From contig JASJOS010000007.1 in the NCBI GenBank assembly GCA_030068525.1, positions 248,001-312,000 of the forward strand: DNA of 64,000 bases. The letters run 5' to 3'. This DNA comes from Xanthocytophaga flava. Its GTDB lineage: Bacteria > Bacteroidota > Bacteroidia > Cytophagales > 172606-1. The notes under the pieces are model-generated. The model searched no databases and had not been told where the DNA came from. It was given only the letters and a program-made list of their open reading frames with translations. Both the position numbers and the translations under genes were made by a program. This document shows, in pieces, positions 42,206 through 51,833 of this stretch; position 1 is the first letter of the stretch; each line of letters starts with the position of its first letter.

Positions 42206-43738
42206 ATGAAAAATACATTAAAAAAATTTGGCTTAGTTGTGATAATGCTGTTGGGGGCATGTAGCGAAGACTCTCTTGATAAAGTCAACCCAAATGGTGG
42301 AACTCCACTATCTTATTATTCTAATGCAGATGAACTTACTAAAGGAGTAAATGCAATCTATGCTATGGTACAAAGTCCTCGACTTACAGGTAGAGAATGG
42401 TTCTTCCTACATGATTTGCGCTCTGATGACGTAGCATCAGGAGGAGGCCAACTCGAAGGAGCTAGGAATCAGGTTCTAACAGGTTCACTACAAACCAGTA
42501 ATGGTGTAATGACGGATGTTTGGAAGGGATATTATCGTACCATTAATCGGGCAAATGCAGTTATCGTTGGCTCAGAGAATACTCAGAACATTACTGATGA
42601 GTTAAAAAACAGACTATTAGGAGAAGCAAGATTTCTAAGAGCATGGTCTTATTCTGAACTGGTTGCTTTGTGGGGGGGAGTTCCTGTATATAAGAGACCA
42701 ACTGAGACACTTGCAGAATCTGCTCCGCGTTCAAGTGTAGATGAAGTATATCAGTTTATTATTGATGAGTTGACAGCTATTCAGGCAGATCTCCCTCTTT
42801 CCTATGGCTCGGATGACAAAGGACGGATTACCAAGGGAGCTGTACAAGCTCTTTTAGGTAGAGTCTATATGGCAAAAGGGGATTATGCATCTGCCAAAAC
42901 AGAGCTTGAAAAAGTAAAAGATTCTAAAGTTTATTCTCTGGTTAGCAATTATTCTGATAACTTTAAAGAAGAGACTGGATTTAACAGCGAATCTATTTTT
43001 GAGATCAGTTTCCAAAATAGTTCTTTTAACTGGGATTATGATGGCAACAATTTGGGAACAGAAGGTAATAGCCGTACCCAGGAATATTCTGCCATTGGAT
43101 GGAGAAACCTTATTCCATCAGATGCATTATTAGGCGACTATGAACGTACCAGCAAGGGCGACGCCAAAAATGATCCTCGCTTTAGTGACACATTTTATCG
43201 GATAGGAGATAAATTTAATAATGATGCAAGCACCTTAACAAATGATCTAGTACAGGGCAACTTGTCAAACTTTGCCGGTGGACAAGAAAAAATTAGTTGG
43301 AAAAAGTATACTAGCATGTATAAAAATGACCTTACTTTCTATACTGGTGCCATGAATATGCGTATCATCCGGTATGCAGAAGTATTATTGATGTTGGCAG
43401 AATGTGAAAACGAAGTAGGTACTGCTGCTAATGCGATTGCGTATTTGAATCAGGTACGTAGCAGGCCCAGTGTAAGTATGCCAGTATATCCAACTACCAA
43501 TTACCCTGTAAATAGCAAAGCGGAAATCTTCCGTGCTATTCAGCATGAGAAGCGAGTAGAATTAGCTGGGGAGCAAATCCGGAACAGAGATATTTTGCGT
43601 TGGAGAAAACAAGGCAAACTCACTTCTGAGCCTATTAGCTACTTCCAAGCTAATAAATATGAGTTGCTACCTATTCCTCAGGAAGAGTTTTCAACCAATG
43701 CCAGTCTGAAACCAACAGATCAGAATCCGGGCTATTAA
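42206..43738 (+). CDS. SusD/RagB nutrient-binding outer-membrane lipoprotein
   Basis: A 510-residue surface lipoprotein that forms the lid of the SusC channel. The lipobox is MLLGAC with Cys near 18. SusD-like amino-terminal and RagB domains are indicated by LLGEARFLRAWSYSELVALWGGVPVY near 130, GAVQALLGRVYMAKGDY near 213, and the carboxy-terminal MRIIRYAEVLLMLAECENE and ERRVELAGEQIRNRDILRW-type motifs. It is 46 bases after susC. No glycosidase or protease gene that would identify the substrate is present. Confidence 0.94.
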   Translation: MKNTLKKFGLVVIMLLGACSEDSLDKVNPNGGTPLSYYSNADELTKGVNAIYAMVQSPRLTGREWFFLHDLRSDDVASGGGQLEGARNQVLTGSLQTSNGVMTDVWKGYYRTINRANAVIVGSENTQNITDELKNRLLGEARFLRAWSYSELVALWGGVPVYKRPTETLAESAPRSSVDEVYQFIIDELTAIQADLPLSYGSDDKGRITKGAVQALLGRVYMAKGDYASAKTELEKVKDSKVYSLVSNYSDNFKEETGFNSESIFEISFQNSSFNWDYDGNNLGTEGNSRTQEYSAIGWRNLIPSDALLGDYERTSKGDAKNDPRFSDTFYRIGDKFNNDASTLTNDLVQGNLSNFAGGQEKISWKKYTSMYKNDLTFYTGAMNMRIIRYAEVLLMLAECENEVGTAANAIAYLNQVRSRPSVSMPVYPTTNYPVNSKAEIFRAIQHEKRVELAGEQIRNRDILRWRKQGKLTSEPISYFQANKYELLPIPQEEFSTNASLKPTDQNPGY

Positions 43739-43761
43739 TACAGAAAGTATTTTTACTGTTC

Positions 43762-43792
43762 AGGCCCCTTCATTGTATGAATGATGGGGCCT
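43762..43792 (+). terminator. Hairpin between the SusD gene and the UnbV lipoprotein gene
   Basis: AGGCCCCTTCAT (43762-43773) with ATGATGGGGCCT (43781-43792), a stem with an internal 2-base mismatch, followed by TTTTTG. It sits 27 bases before the next ATG and may terminate or attenuate transcription from the SusCD genes. Confidence 0.7.
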
Positions 43793-43818
43793 TTTTGTTG
43801 ATTCTAACCACTATTCTT

Positions 43819-46800
43819 ATGAATTTAACCCGAATCTGTATTTGGATATTGTGTATGGCAGGATTACTGGGATGTAATTCTCCTAATAAAGAACCTCTCT
43901 TTACACTGCTACCTTCTGATCATACAGGTATCACGTTCAATAATCAGATAATGGAAAGCGATACATTTAATGCTCTGCGGTTTGAATATATTTACAATGG
44001 TGGAGGAGTAGGAGTAGGAGATATAAACAATGATGGGCTTCAGGATATATTCTTTGCAGGTAATATGGTTTCCAGCAAACTGTATCTTAACAAAGGTGAT
44101 TTTCATTTTGAAGATATTACCGAAAAAGCCCATATAAATACCAGTTCTTGGTGTACAGGTGTAGCTATGATTGATTTGAACCAAGATGGTTTACTAGACA
44201 TTTATGTTTCCACTATACATCCGGATAAAGATAAAAAAGTACCAAACCTATTTTTCCTCAATAAAGGCATTGATGCACAAGGCAATGTCACCTTCGATGA
44301 AGTTGCCAGTCAAATAGGTCTGGCAGATAGCAGTTATTCTACTCAGGCAGCCTTTCTGGATTATGACCGGGATGGAGATCTGGATATGTATCTACTTACA
44401 AATTCTTCACATGAAAATTACGATCGAAATCAGGCTGTAGGACAACACACAGATGGTACAGGGAAAAGTGTAGACAAGTTTTTTCGCAATGAAGGTAGCG
44501 GAGCCAATGGACTACCCAACTTTAAAGATATTTCCAAAAAAAGTGGTATTCAAACAGAAGGCTGGGGATTGGGTATTGTTGTTAATGATATTAACCGGGA
44601 TGGCTATCCGGATATCTATTGCGCAAACGATTTTCTTTCCAATGATCATCTATGGATCAATAACTGCAATGGCACCTTCTCTAATCAGGCAAAGAAAGCG
44701 TTCAAACATACAGAACACAATGGCATGGGAATGGATATCGCTGATATCAACAATGATGGTCTCAATGACATAGTTGTGATGGATATGATGCCAGAAGATA
44801 ATCTACGTCAGAAAACAATGTTCTCTACAATTGGATATGATCGGTTCTTTCTGAACCGGAGACAAAATTATCAAAATCAGCATATACGAAACGTCTTACA
44901 ACTAAACAATGGTAATGGTACTTTTAGTGATATTGGCTATCTGGCTGGTATATATGCTACCGACTGGAGTTGGAGTAGCCTGTTGGCCGACTTCGATAAT
45001 GATGGATATCGCGACTTATTAGTCACAAATGGATACAGGAAAGACATCACAGATCTGGATTTTGTAAGTTATAGTCGAGAAGCCTCTTTATTTGGAACAG
45101 ATGAAGCTCGTATAAAAAATGCTATCAAAGCTGTTAAAGGTTTGGAAGGTGTCAAAAAGCCTAACTGCATCTTCCACAACAATGGAGATCTGACATTTAC
45201 CAATCTTGCCAGCGAGTGGGGTCTGGATCAGCCTTCTTATTCCAATGGAGCAGCTTATGCGGATTTTGACAATGATGGAGATCTGGATCTGGTAATGAAT
45301 AATATCGATGAGGAAGCTTTTGTATATCGCAACAATGTGGTTCAACTACAAAAAGAAACTTCTAAAGCTAATAAAAACCATTTTTTAAGAATACACCTCC
45401 AAGGAGAGAAACCCAATACTTTGGGACTGGGAGCCAAGGTATGGGTTTACTACAATGGTAAAATACAATACACAGAACACGAGATCCAAAGAGGTTATAA
45501 ATCAACCATCGAAGATTATGAGCATTTTGGCATGGGAAAAGCTACAAAAGTTGACTCTTTGGTGGTAGTCTGGCAAAGTGGTAACAGGCAACATTTGGGC
45601 CCTCTCTCAACAGATCAGGTAATTACTCTTCAGGAAAAAAATGCGCAAAAACAATCCGTCAAATCATCTATAACACAATCTATTCTTTTCGAAGAAACCC
45701 ATTCAATTACATACAAACACCAGGAAACTGACTTTCCTGATTTTAAGTATGGACAAGCTTTATTATCTCACAAACACTCTCAACAAGGTCCATCTATTGC
45801 TGTTGGGGATGTGAATGGTGATGACTTAGACGATTTCATCATTGGTGGCTCTGCAAATGATCATGCAACTATCTTTTTACAAACTACAGATCATCAGTTC
45901 AAACAACAGTCTTTGCCCAACAAGACCTCAGAAGATACAGGCATCTTGCTTTTTGATGCAGACAATGACGGAGATAATGACCTCTATTGTGTAAGTGGGA
46001 GTAGTGAATTTGGCAAAGAAATCTATCTGTATCAGGACAGGTTTTATCGCAATAATGGCAAAGGGATATTTACACTTGATAGTACTGCTCTACCTAAAAC
46101 AGAAAGCAGCGGTAGCTGTGTAGTAGCTTGTGATTATGATAAGGATGGAGATCTTGACCTGTTTGTAGGAGGAAGAGTTATGCCAACTCAATACCCAATC
46201 ACCCCTTTGAGTTATTTGCTACAAAATGATGGAAAAGGTCATTTCTCAAACAACACCCAAAAACTATGTCCGGAACTGGAAAAAGCAGGAATGATTACCT
46301 CTGCTCTCTGGACTGACTACGACAACGATGGATGGACTGACTTAATGGTAACAGGTGAGTTTATGCCTATTACATTCTTTCACAATAAACAAGGAAAGCA
46401 ATTTGAAAAATCTGAACTACCTAATTCAGGAGGCTGGTGGAACAGCATTACAGGAGGTGATTTTGACAACGATGGAGATATAGATTATGTAGCAGGCAAT
46501 CTGGGAAAGAACTCATTATTTCAGGCATCAGAGAAATATCCAGTCTGTGTATATGCCAAAGACTTTGATCAAAATGGTACTATGGACCCTATACTTTGTA
46601 GATATATTAATGGCAAGGAATATATCTCTCATCCACGCGAAACATTAACCGATCAGATTGTAAGTTTTCGTAAAACGCTAACAAGTTATGCGTTATATGG
46701 GAAGTCTACTTTTACAGAGTTATTTGATTCAGAAAAACTGAAAGATGCTCTTATTCTTAAAGCGACAACCTTTTCTTCTGCTTATCTTGAAAATCAGGGA

Positions 46801-47376
46801 AAGGGACACTTTCTTATGCGTCCGCTTCCCATACAGGCACAATTCTCACCTATTTTTGGATTGGTTACTGATGATGTGAACAATGATGGCAATCTGGATA
46901 TTTTAGCAGTAGGCAATGACTATAGCAGAGAAACACTCTCAGGTTGGATGGATGCAGGAACAGGACTGTATTTACAGGGGGATGGAAAGGGCAACTTTAC
47001 GCCAGCAAAGATAACAGAAACTGGATTTCAGGTAGATGGCGATGCCAAAGCCCTTACCCAAATAGTAGTAAGTACAAACAAAAGGTTAGTAATAGCTACA
47101 CAAAACCAGGATAGTGTGAAAGTTTTTGAGCATCCACAAAATAAGGATGCTACACACTCCTACATACGTTTAAATCCTACAGATACCAAAGCCGAGTTAC
47201 GATGGGCAAATGGAAAGAAACGCCTGGAAGAATTTTATTATGGTTCTGGCTATCTCTCACAAACAACCCGTACGTTAATTGTACCAAATGGCGTCACAGA
47301 AGTTGTGATCTTTGATCAGAAAAGACAGAGTAGGAAAGAGGTATTTCAGTCACAGATTACTCAACGTTCCAGATAA
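43819..47376 (+). CDS. CRTAC1-type lipoprotein: VCBS/FG-GAP repeats with ASPIC/UnbV domain
   Basis: A 1185-residue exported lipoprotein (lipobox GLLGC, Cys near 17). It carries many FG-GAP/VCBS calcium-binding repeats of the D-x-[DN]-x-DG-x(2)-D type (for example DINNDGLQD, DLNQDGLLD, DYDRDGDLD), forming one beta-propeller before and one after an ASPIC/UnbV domain at about 525-600 (GLGAKVWVYYNGKIQ, IQRGYKSTIEDYEHFGMG, VVVWQSGNRQ). In Bacteroidota such proteins commonly sit beside SusC/SusD pairs and are thought to act at the cell surface in binding or processing of polymers. The start at 43819 is chosen because it begins the lipoprotein signal. Confidence 0.88.
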   Translation: MNLTRICIWILCMAGLLGCNSPNKEPLFTLLPSDHTGITFNNQIMESDTFNALRFEYIYNGGGVGVGDINNDGLQDIFFAGNMVSSKLYLNKGDFHFEDITEKAHINTSSWCTGVAMIDLNQDGLLDIYVSTIHPDKDKKVPNLFFLNKGIDAQGNVTFDEVASQIGLADSSYSTQAAFLDYDRDGDLDMYLLTNSSHENYDRNQAVGQHTDGTGKSVDKFFRNEGSGANGLPNFKDISKKSGIQTEGWGLGIVVNDINRDGYPDIYCANDFLSNDHLWINNCNGTFSNQAKKAFKHTEHNGMGMDIADINNDGLNDIVVMDMMPEDNLRQKTMFSTIGYDRFFLNRRQNYQNQHIRNVLQLNNGNGTFSDIGYLAGIYATDWSWSSLLADFDNDGYRDLLVTNGYRKDITDLDFVSYSREASLFGTDEARIKNAIKAVKGLEGVKKPNCIFHNNGDLTFTNLASEWGLDQPSYSNGAAYADFDNDGDLDLVMNNIDEEAFVYRNNVVQLQKETSKANKNHFLRIHLQGEKPNTLGLGAKVWVYYNGKIQYTEHEIQRGYKSTIEDYEHFGMGKATKVDSLVVVWQSGNRQHLGPLSTDQVITLQEKNAQKQSVKSSITQSILFEETHSITYKHQETDFPDFKYGQALLSHKHSQQGPSIAVGDVNGDDLDDFIIGGSANDHATIFLQTTDHQFKQQSLPNKTSEDTGILLFDADNDGDNDLYCVSGSSEFGKEIYLYQDRFYRNNGKGIFTLDSTALPKTESSGSCVVACDYDKDGDLDLFVGGRVMPTQYPITPLSYLLQNDGKGHFSNNTQKLCPELEKAGMITSALWTDYDNDGWTDLMVTGEFMPITFFHNKQGKQFEKSELPNSGGWWNSITGGDFDNDGDIDYVAGNLGKNSLFQASEKYPVCVYAKDFDQNGTMDPILCRYINGKEYISHPRETLTDQIVSFRKTLTSYALYGKSTFTELFDSEKLKDALILKATTFSSAYLENQGKGHFLMRPLPIQAQFSPIFGLVTDDVNNDGNLDILAVGNDYSRETLSGWMDAGTGLYLQGDGKGNFTPAKITETGFQVDGDAKALTQIVVSTNKRLVIATQNQDSVKVFEHPQNKDATHSYIRLNPTDTKAELRWANGKKRLEEFYYGSGYLSQTTRTLIVPNGVTEVVIFDQKRQSRKEVFQSQITQRSR

Positions 47377-47410
47377 ATACGTTTTATACTTATAAGAAAG
47401 ATGATCACTA

Positions 47411-47476
47411 GTAAATAAAGAGGGAGCAAAATTTAAGTAATCATAATAGCTTAAATTTTGCTCCCTCTTTATTTAC
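47411..47476. terminator. Long perfect hairpin between convergent genes
   Basis: A perfect 26-bp stem, 47411-47436 with 47451-47476 (core AGAGGGAGCAAAATTTAA), and a 14-base loop. It lies between the UnbV lipoprotein gene and rfbA and probably terminates in both directions. Confidence 0.85.
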
Positions 47477-47504
47477 TTTAAACTTTGATTTCGTATAACA
47501 AAAA

Positions 47505-48365
47505 TCACCCAAGTACACTCATCAAATACTTTCCATACCCACTTTTTACAAGAGGTTGAGCAATTTCTTCAAGTTGACTAGCAGAAATAAAACCTTCCCG
47601 ATAAGCTACCTCTTCAATACAGCCAATTTTTAATCCCTGACGTTCCTCTATTACCTGTACAAAAGTACCAGCCTGCATTAGTGAAGTAAATGTTCCTGTA
47701 TCCAGCCAGGCAGTACCCCGATCTAAAACACCAACATGCAACTTACCTTCTTCAAGATATTTTCGATTTACATCCGTTATCTCCAGTTCACCTCTTGGAC
47801 TAGGCTTTAGATTTCTAGCAATTTCTACCACATCATTGTCATAAAAATACAATCCAGGAACTGCATAGTTGGATTTGGGTTTGGTAGGTTTTTCTTCAAT
47901 AGAAACCGCTTTCATATTTTTATCAAACTCAACAACACCATATCGCTCCGGATCTGTTACATGATAGGCAAATACTCTTCCTCCAACGGGGTCATTGTGC
48001 TGTTTCAACAATTTCCCCAAGCCACTTCCATAAAATATATTATCTCCCAAAACGAGGGCTGCCTTATCATTTCCAACAAATTCCTTCCCAATAATAAAAG
48101 CTTGGGCTAATCCATCAGGGCTAGGCTGAATGGCATAAGAAAAATTGCATCCCAAACGTGACCCATCACCTAAAAGTTTTTGAAACATAGGCATGTCATG
48201 GGGAGTAGATATAAACAATATGTCCTTAATGCCGGCAAGCATTAAAGTAGACAATGGATAATAAATCATTGGTTTATCATACACTGGCATTAATTGTTTA
48301 CTTACTGCTAGTGTAAGTGGATGCAGTCGGGTTCCAGATCCACCCGCAAGTATAATACCTTTCAT
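47505..48365 (-). CDS. rfbA: Glucose-1-phosphate thymidylyltransferase
   Basis: A 286-residue nucleotidyltransferase making dTDP-glucose from dTTP and glucose 1-phosphate. It has the signature [18 protein letters not shown] at the start, [10 protein letters not shown] near 107, YGVVEFD near 144, [20 protein letters not shown] near 160 and the terminal [11 protein letters not shown]. The frame extends 8 codons further upstream, but the ATG at 48365 matches the family start. It is the last gene of the minus-strand sugar cluster; rfbB is two genes upstream, while rfbC and rfbD are not present. Confidence 0.94.
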   Translation of the reverse strand: MKGIILAGGSGTRLHPLTLAVSKQLMPVYDKPMIYYPLSTLMLAGIKDILFISTPHDMPMFQKLLGDGSRLGCNFSYAIQPSPDGLAQAFIIGKEFVGNDKAALVLGDNIFYGSGLGKLLKQHNDPVGGRVFAYHVTDPERYGVVEFDKNMKAVSIEEKPTKPKSNYAVPGLYFYDNDVVEIARNLKPSPRGELEITDVNRKYLEEGKLHVGVLDRGTAWLDTGTFTSLMQAGTFVQVIEERQGLKIGCIEEVAYREGFISASQLEEIAQPLVKSGYGKYLMSVLG

Positions 48366-48434
48366 AGTAAGCTGATTAAGAGTGAGCATTGAATACTAAA
48401 TACCTGTCTCGAGGTTATTTTATGGTGTTGCTGA

Positions 48435-49424
48435 TCATGCTGTGTAATTATCTCTGAACCACTCGACCGTAATTTTTAATCCCTGCTCAAACCGAACTTT
48501 AGGATCATAACCTAGTAATCGAGTTGCTTTTGAAATATCTGCAAGACTATCCCGGATATCTCCTGCCCGGTTAGGTGCATGTTCAGCAACAATGGCAGGA
48601 TTAATATGATCTTTCAGAACAGAAAACAATTGATTTAATGAAGTTCGCTCACCAACGGCAATATTATAAACCTGGTTAACTGCATCTTCAGAGGCAAAGG
48701 CAGCCTTAATATTTGCTTGTACTGCATTTGCTACAAAGGTGAAATCACGGGTTTGTTCTCCATCACCAAATATTTTAGGCGATACTCCGTTTCGTAATGC
48801 ATCAATCATCAACGGAATGACAGCAGCATAGGCACCCTGAGGGCTTTGTTTCGGACCAAATACATTAAAGTAACGTAATCCTATAATTTGCATGCCATAG
48901 GTTTTACCGAATACATCTGCATATAATTCATTCACATATTTTGTCACTGCATAAGGAGAAAGTGGCCTTCCGATTTCATCCTCTACCTTAGGAAGTTTTT
49001 TACTATCACCATATGTTGAAGAGGATGCAGCATATATAAATCGTTTTATTTTCGTATCTCTAGCAGCCACCAGCATATTCAAAAAACCATCAATATTCAC
49101 AGTATTAGTTGTGATAGGATCGTTTACACTACGTGGTACAGATCCCAAAGCTGCCTGATGCAGTACAACATCCATATGCTGACAAGCAATCTGACACGTC
49201 TCCAGATTACGAATATCTCCCTCTATAAATTCAAAATTTGGATATGACATAAATGCATCCAGATTTGCCCGATAGCCAGTAGATAAATTGTCCAATACAC
49301 GAACCTTGCCTGCACTATATTTCAGCAGATATTCAACCAGATTAGATCCAATAAATCCGGCGCCTCCAGTTATGAGGAAATTATAAGAAGATAAATCTTT
49401 TGTATGAAAAGGTGTTTCGTACAT
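48435..49424 (-). CDS. NAD-dependent epimerase, UDP-N-acetylglucosamine 4-epimerase type (WbpP/TviC-like)
   Basis: A 329-residue extended short-chain dehydrogenase. It has the nucleotide motif TGGAGFIGSN near 16, the catalytic SSSTYGD and YAVTK (near 152) and RYFNVFGPKQSPQGAYAAVIP, close to the WbpP/TviC pattern that acts on UDP-GlcNAc or UDP-GlcNAcA. A partner dehydrogenase lies at 51834, so together they could make UDP-GalNAcA. The open frame extends 15 codons upstream, but those codons lie in a perfect palindrome (49444-49485), so the ATG at 49424 is preferred. Confidence 0.85.
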   Translation of the reverse strand: MYETPFHTKDLSSYNFLITGGAGFIGSNLVEYLLKYSAGKVRVLDNLSTGYRANLDAFMSYPNFEFIEGDIRNLETCQIACQHMDVVLHQAALGSVPRSVNDPITTNTVNIDGFLNMLVAARDTKIKRFIYAASSSTYGDSKKLPKVEDEIGRPLSPYAVTKYVNELYADVFGKTYGMQIIGLRYFNVFGPKQSPQGAYAAVIPLMIDALRNGVSPKIFGDGEQTRDFTFVANAVQANIKAAFASEDAVNQVYNIAVGERTSLNQLFSVLKDHINPAIVAEHAPNRAGDIRDSLADISKATRLLGYDPKVRFEQGLKITVEWFRDNYTA

Positions 49425-49443
49425 AGAAAGGTCAGAAATGTAT

Positions 49444-49485
49444 CTTACATGATGTCTTATTGTTGACAATAAGACATCATGTAAG
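49444..49485. repeat. Perfect 20-bp-arm palindrome in the rfbB-epimerase gap
   Basis: Arms 49444-49463 and 49466-49485 are exact complements (outer part CTTACATGATGTC) around a 2-base centre. It lies 20 bases before the epimerase ATG and is not followed by a T run on either strand, so it is not a classic terminator; a 2-base loop also argues for a DNA-level site or cruciform. Confidence 0.8.
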
Positions 49486-49512
49486 GTTGCCTTTTACAAT
49501 CAGCAAATTTAA

Positions 49513-50568
49513 TTATGAATGTTGATATTGTTTGGTATAATAGTCCTTATATGCACCAGAAGTAACATTCTCAAGCCATTCTGTGTTTGTTAGATACCAG
49601 TCTACTGTTTTTTCCAGCCCTTCTTCAAATTGAAGTGAAGGCTTCCAACCTAAATCATTCATTATTTTTTGAGCATCAATCGCATAACGAAGATCATGTC
49701 CGGCCCGATCAGTTACAAAAGTGATAAGCTTCTCAGACTCACCTTCATTTCTGTTCAGCTTTCTATCCATAATGCGACATAACAAACGAACCAGATCTAT
49801 ATTTGTCCATTCATTAAAACCACCTATGTTATAGGTTTCGCCAACTTTTCCTTTATGAAAAACTACATCTATAGCAGCAGCATGATCCAGAACATACAAC
49901 CAATCTCTAACATTTTCACCCTTGCCATAGATAGGAAGTGGCTTATAGTTTTTGATATTGTTAATACATAAAGGTATCAGCTTTTCAGGGAAGTGGTTAG
50001 GTCCGTAATTATTAGAGCAATTAGATAATACAACAGGCAGTTTGTATGTATTATGGTATGCTCTTACAAAATGATCCGAAGCTGCTTTGGATGCAGAATA
50101 AGGAGATTGAGGGTCATACGATGTTTCTTCTGTAAAGAACTCATCTGGATTATGCAGGGAGCCATATACCTCATCGGTAGATACATGATAAAATAAATGA
50201 TTATCCAGATCATCCTTCCAGGCTTCCTTTGCAGCGTTAAGTAGTTGAACTGTACCTATTACATTTGTATGGACAAATGCCAATGGATCTTTAATAGAAC
50301 GATCTACATGACTCTCGGCAGCCAGGTGAATCACCCCATCAAAGTTATGCAGTGTAAATAAAACCTTCAAAGCCTCAGCATCTGTAATATCTCCTTTTAT
50401 GAAGGTATAGTTTGATGCATTTTCAATATCTTTCAGGTTAGCCAGATTACCAGCATATGTAAGCTTGTCCAGATTAAAAATATGATAATCTGAATAACGG
50501 TTCACAAATCGTCTTACAACATGCGATCCTATAAAACCTGCTCCTCCAGTGATAAGTATTTTTTTCAT
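49513..50568 (-). CDS. rfbB: dTDP-glucose 4,6-dehydratase
   Basis: A 351-residue NAD-dependent dehydratase making dTDP-4-keto-6-deoxyglucose. It has ITGGAGFIGSHVVRRF at the start, HLAAESHVDRSI near 82, STDEVYGSL near 129, the catalytic YSASKAASDHFVRAY near 157, NCSNNYGPNHFPEKLIPL near 180 and GENVRDWLYV near 218, all diagnostic of RmlB. It works with rfbA in the same cluster; the later rhamnose-pathway enzymes RmlC and RmlD are not found here. Confidence 0.95.
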   Translation of the reverse strand: MKKILITGGAGFIGSHVVRRFVNRYSDYHIFNLDKLTYAGNLANLKDIENASNYTFIKGDITDAEALKVLFTLHNFDGVIHLAAESHVDRSIKDPLAFVHTNVIGTVQLLNAAKEAWKDDLDNHLFYHVSTDEVYGSLHNPDEFFTEETSYDPQSPYSASKAASDHFVRAYHNTYKLPVVLSNCSNNYGPNHFPEKLIPLCINNIKNYKPLPIYGKGENVRDWLYVLDHAAAIDVVFHKGKVGETYNIGGFNEWTNIDLVRLLCRIMDRKLNRNEGESEKLITFVTDRAGHDLRYAIDAQKIMNDLGWKPSLQFEEGLEKTVDWYLTNTEWLENVTSGAYKDYYTKQYQHS

Positions 50569-50631
50569 AATATATTGAATTCAAAACTTCAGACAGTGTA
50601 AATTTCTTTACTCTTTGGTTTAGACATTATT

Positions 50632-51666
50632 CTATTGCTTTGCATCGGATTGTAATTTCTTTTGCCAGTTCCAGGCATCACGCATAGCTTCTTTCAAGGT
50701 TAATTCTGTGTGCCAGTTTAATACTTCTGACGATTTATTCACCTCTGCATAAATCTTCTCTACATCTCCAGATCTACGTGGACCTATTTTGTATTGTAAC
50801 TTTACGCCGGTAGCTTCTTCAAAGGCATGAATAGCTTCTAATACAGTGCTTCCCTTACCAGTGCCAATATTAAAAACCTCATAATATGAATCTGAAGTTT
50901 CTTTTTCCAGTAGTTGTAAGGCTTTTACATGTGCTTTTGCCAAGTCTACAACATGAATAAAATCCCGTACACAGGTACCATCCGGAGTATTGTAATCATT
51001 ACCAAAAACCGTGATAGGAGGGCGTAATCCTGCCGCTGATTGTGTAATGAACGGGACCAGATTTCCAGGCACACCTCGTGGCAATTCACCAATTTGAGCG
51101 GAAGGATGGGCTCCTACTGGATTAAAATAACGTAAAGATATCGCTTTCAATGACTTATGCCCAATAGATACTGTTTGACGAAGTATTTCTTCACACATCT
51201 GCTTTGTGGCTCCATATGGGGACTGAGCAGGCAAGAATGGTGTTTGCTCTGTAACAGGTAGTTTCTCAGGTTGTCCATAGACTGTACAGGAAGATGAAAA
51301 CACCAATTGTGTAGTATTGTATTGCAACATCAACTCTAATAACACTTGTGTAGAGCCAAGGTTATTATGGAAATATTCAAGTGGTTTCTCTACAGACTCT
51401 CCAACAGCTTTATAGGCTGCAAAATGAATAATACCCTGTATAGATTTTTCCTGCTGAAATATTTCTTCCATCTGCAGCTTATCATTACAATCTACTGCAT
51501 ATATCTTGGGGGCTTTACCAATAATTGCTTCAATACCTTTTAATACACTTTTTTCGGAGTTTGAAAAATTATCGACAATAATTGGTTCGTAACCAGATTG
51601 ATATAACTCAACAACTGTGTGCGATCCTATAAAACCGGCACCTCCGGTTACTAATATCTTTTTCAT
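50632..51666 (-). CDS. galE: UDP-glucose 4-epimerase
   Basis: A 344-residue epimerase interconverting UDP-glucose and UDP-galactose. It has VTGGAGFIGSHTVVEL at the start, HFAAYKAVGESVEKPLEYFHNN near 82, SSSCTVYGQPEKLPVTE near 123, catalytic YGATKQMCEEIL near 150, and RYFNPVGAHPSAQIGELPRG, all characteristic of GalE. It lies 63 bases upstream (in coordinates, downstream) of rfbB in the minus-strand cluster and probably supplies UDP-galactose for surface glycans. Confidence 0.95.
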   Translation of the reverse strand: MKKILVTGGAGFIGSHTVVELYQSGYEPIIVDNFSNSEKSVLKGIEAIIGKAPKIYAVDCNDKLQMEEIFQQEKSIQGIIHFAAYKAVGESVEKPLEYFHNNLGSTQVLLELMLQYNTTQLVFSSSCTVYGQPEKLPVTEQTPFLPAQSPYGATKQMCEEILRQTVSIGHKSLKAISLRYFNPVGAHPSAQIGELPRGVPGNLVPFITQSAAGLRPPITVFGNDYNTPDGTCVRDFIHVVDLAKAHVKALQLLEKETSDSYYEVFNIGTGKGSTVLEAIHAFEEATGVKLQYKIGPRRSGDVEKIYAEVNKSSEVLNWHTELTLKEAMRDAWNWQKKLQSDAKQ

Positions 51667-51833
51667 TTACCTGACTATATGTATGTTAACAAATTAATAT
51701 ATTCAAATGGAAGCTCTAAAGTAATATGATTAATTGACTTTTTACATAAGTACCTGCCCTATAACAACTTACCTTCTTAAAAAGCAGCACTTCCAGTTGA
51801 CGTACAAAACAAATAATATACTTACAATATTCT

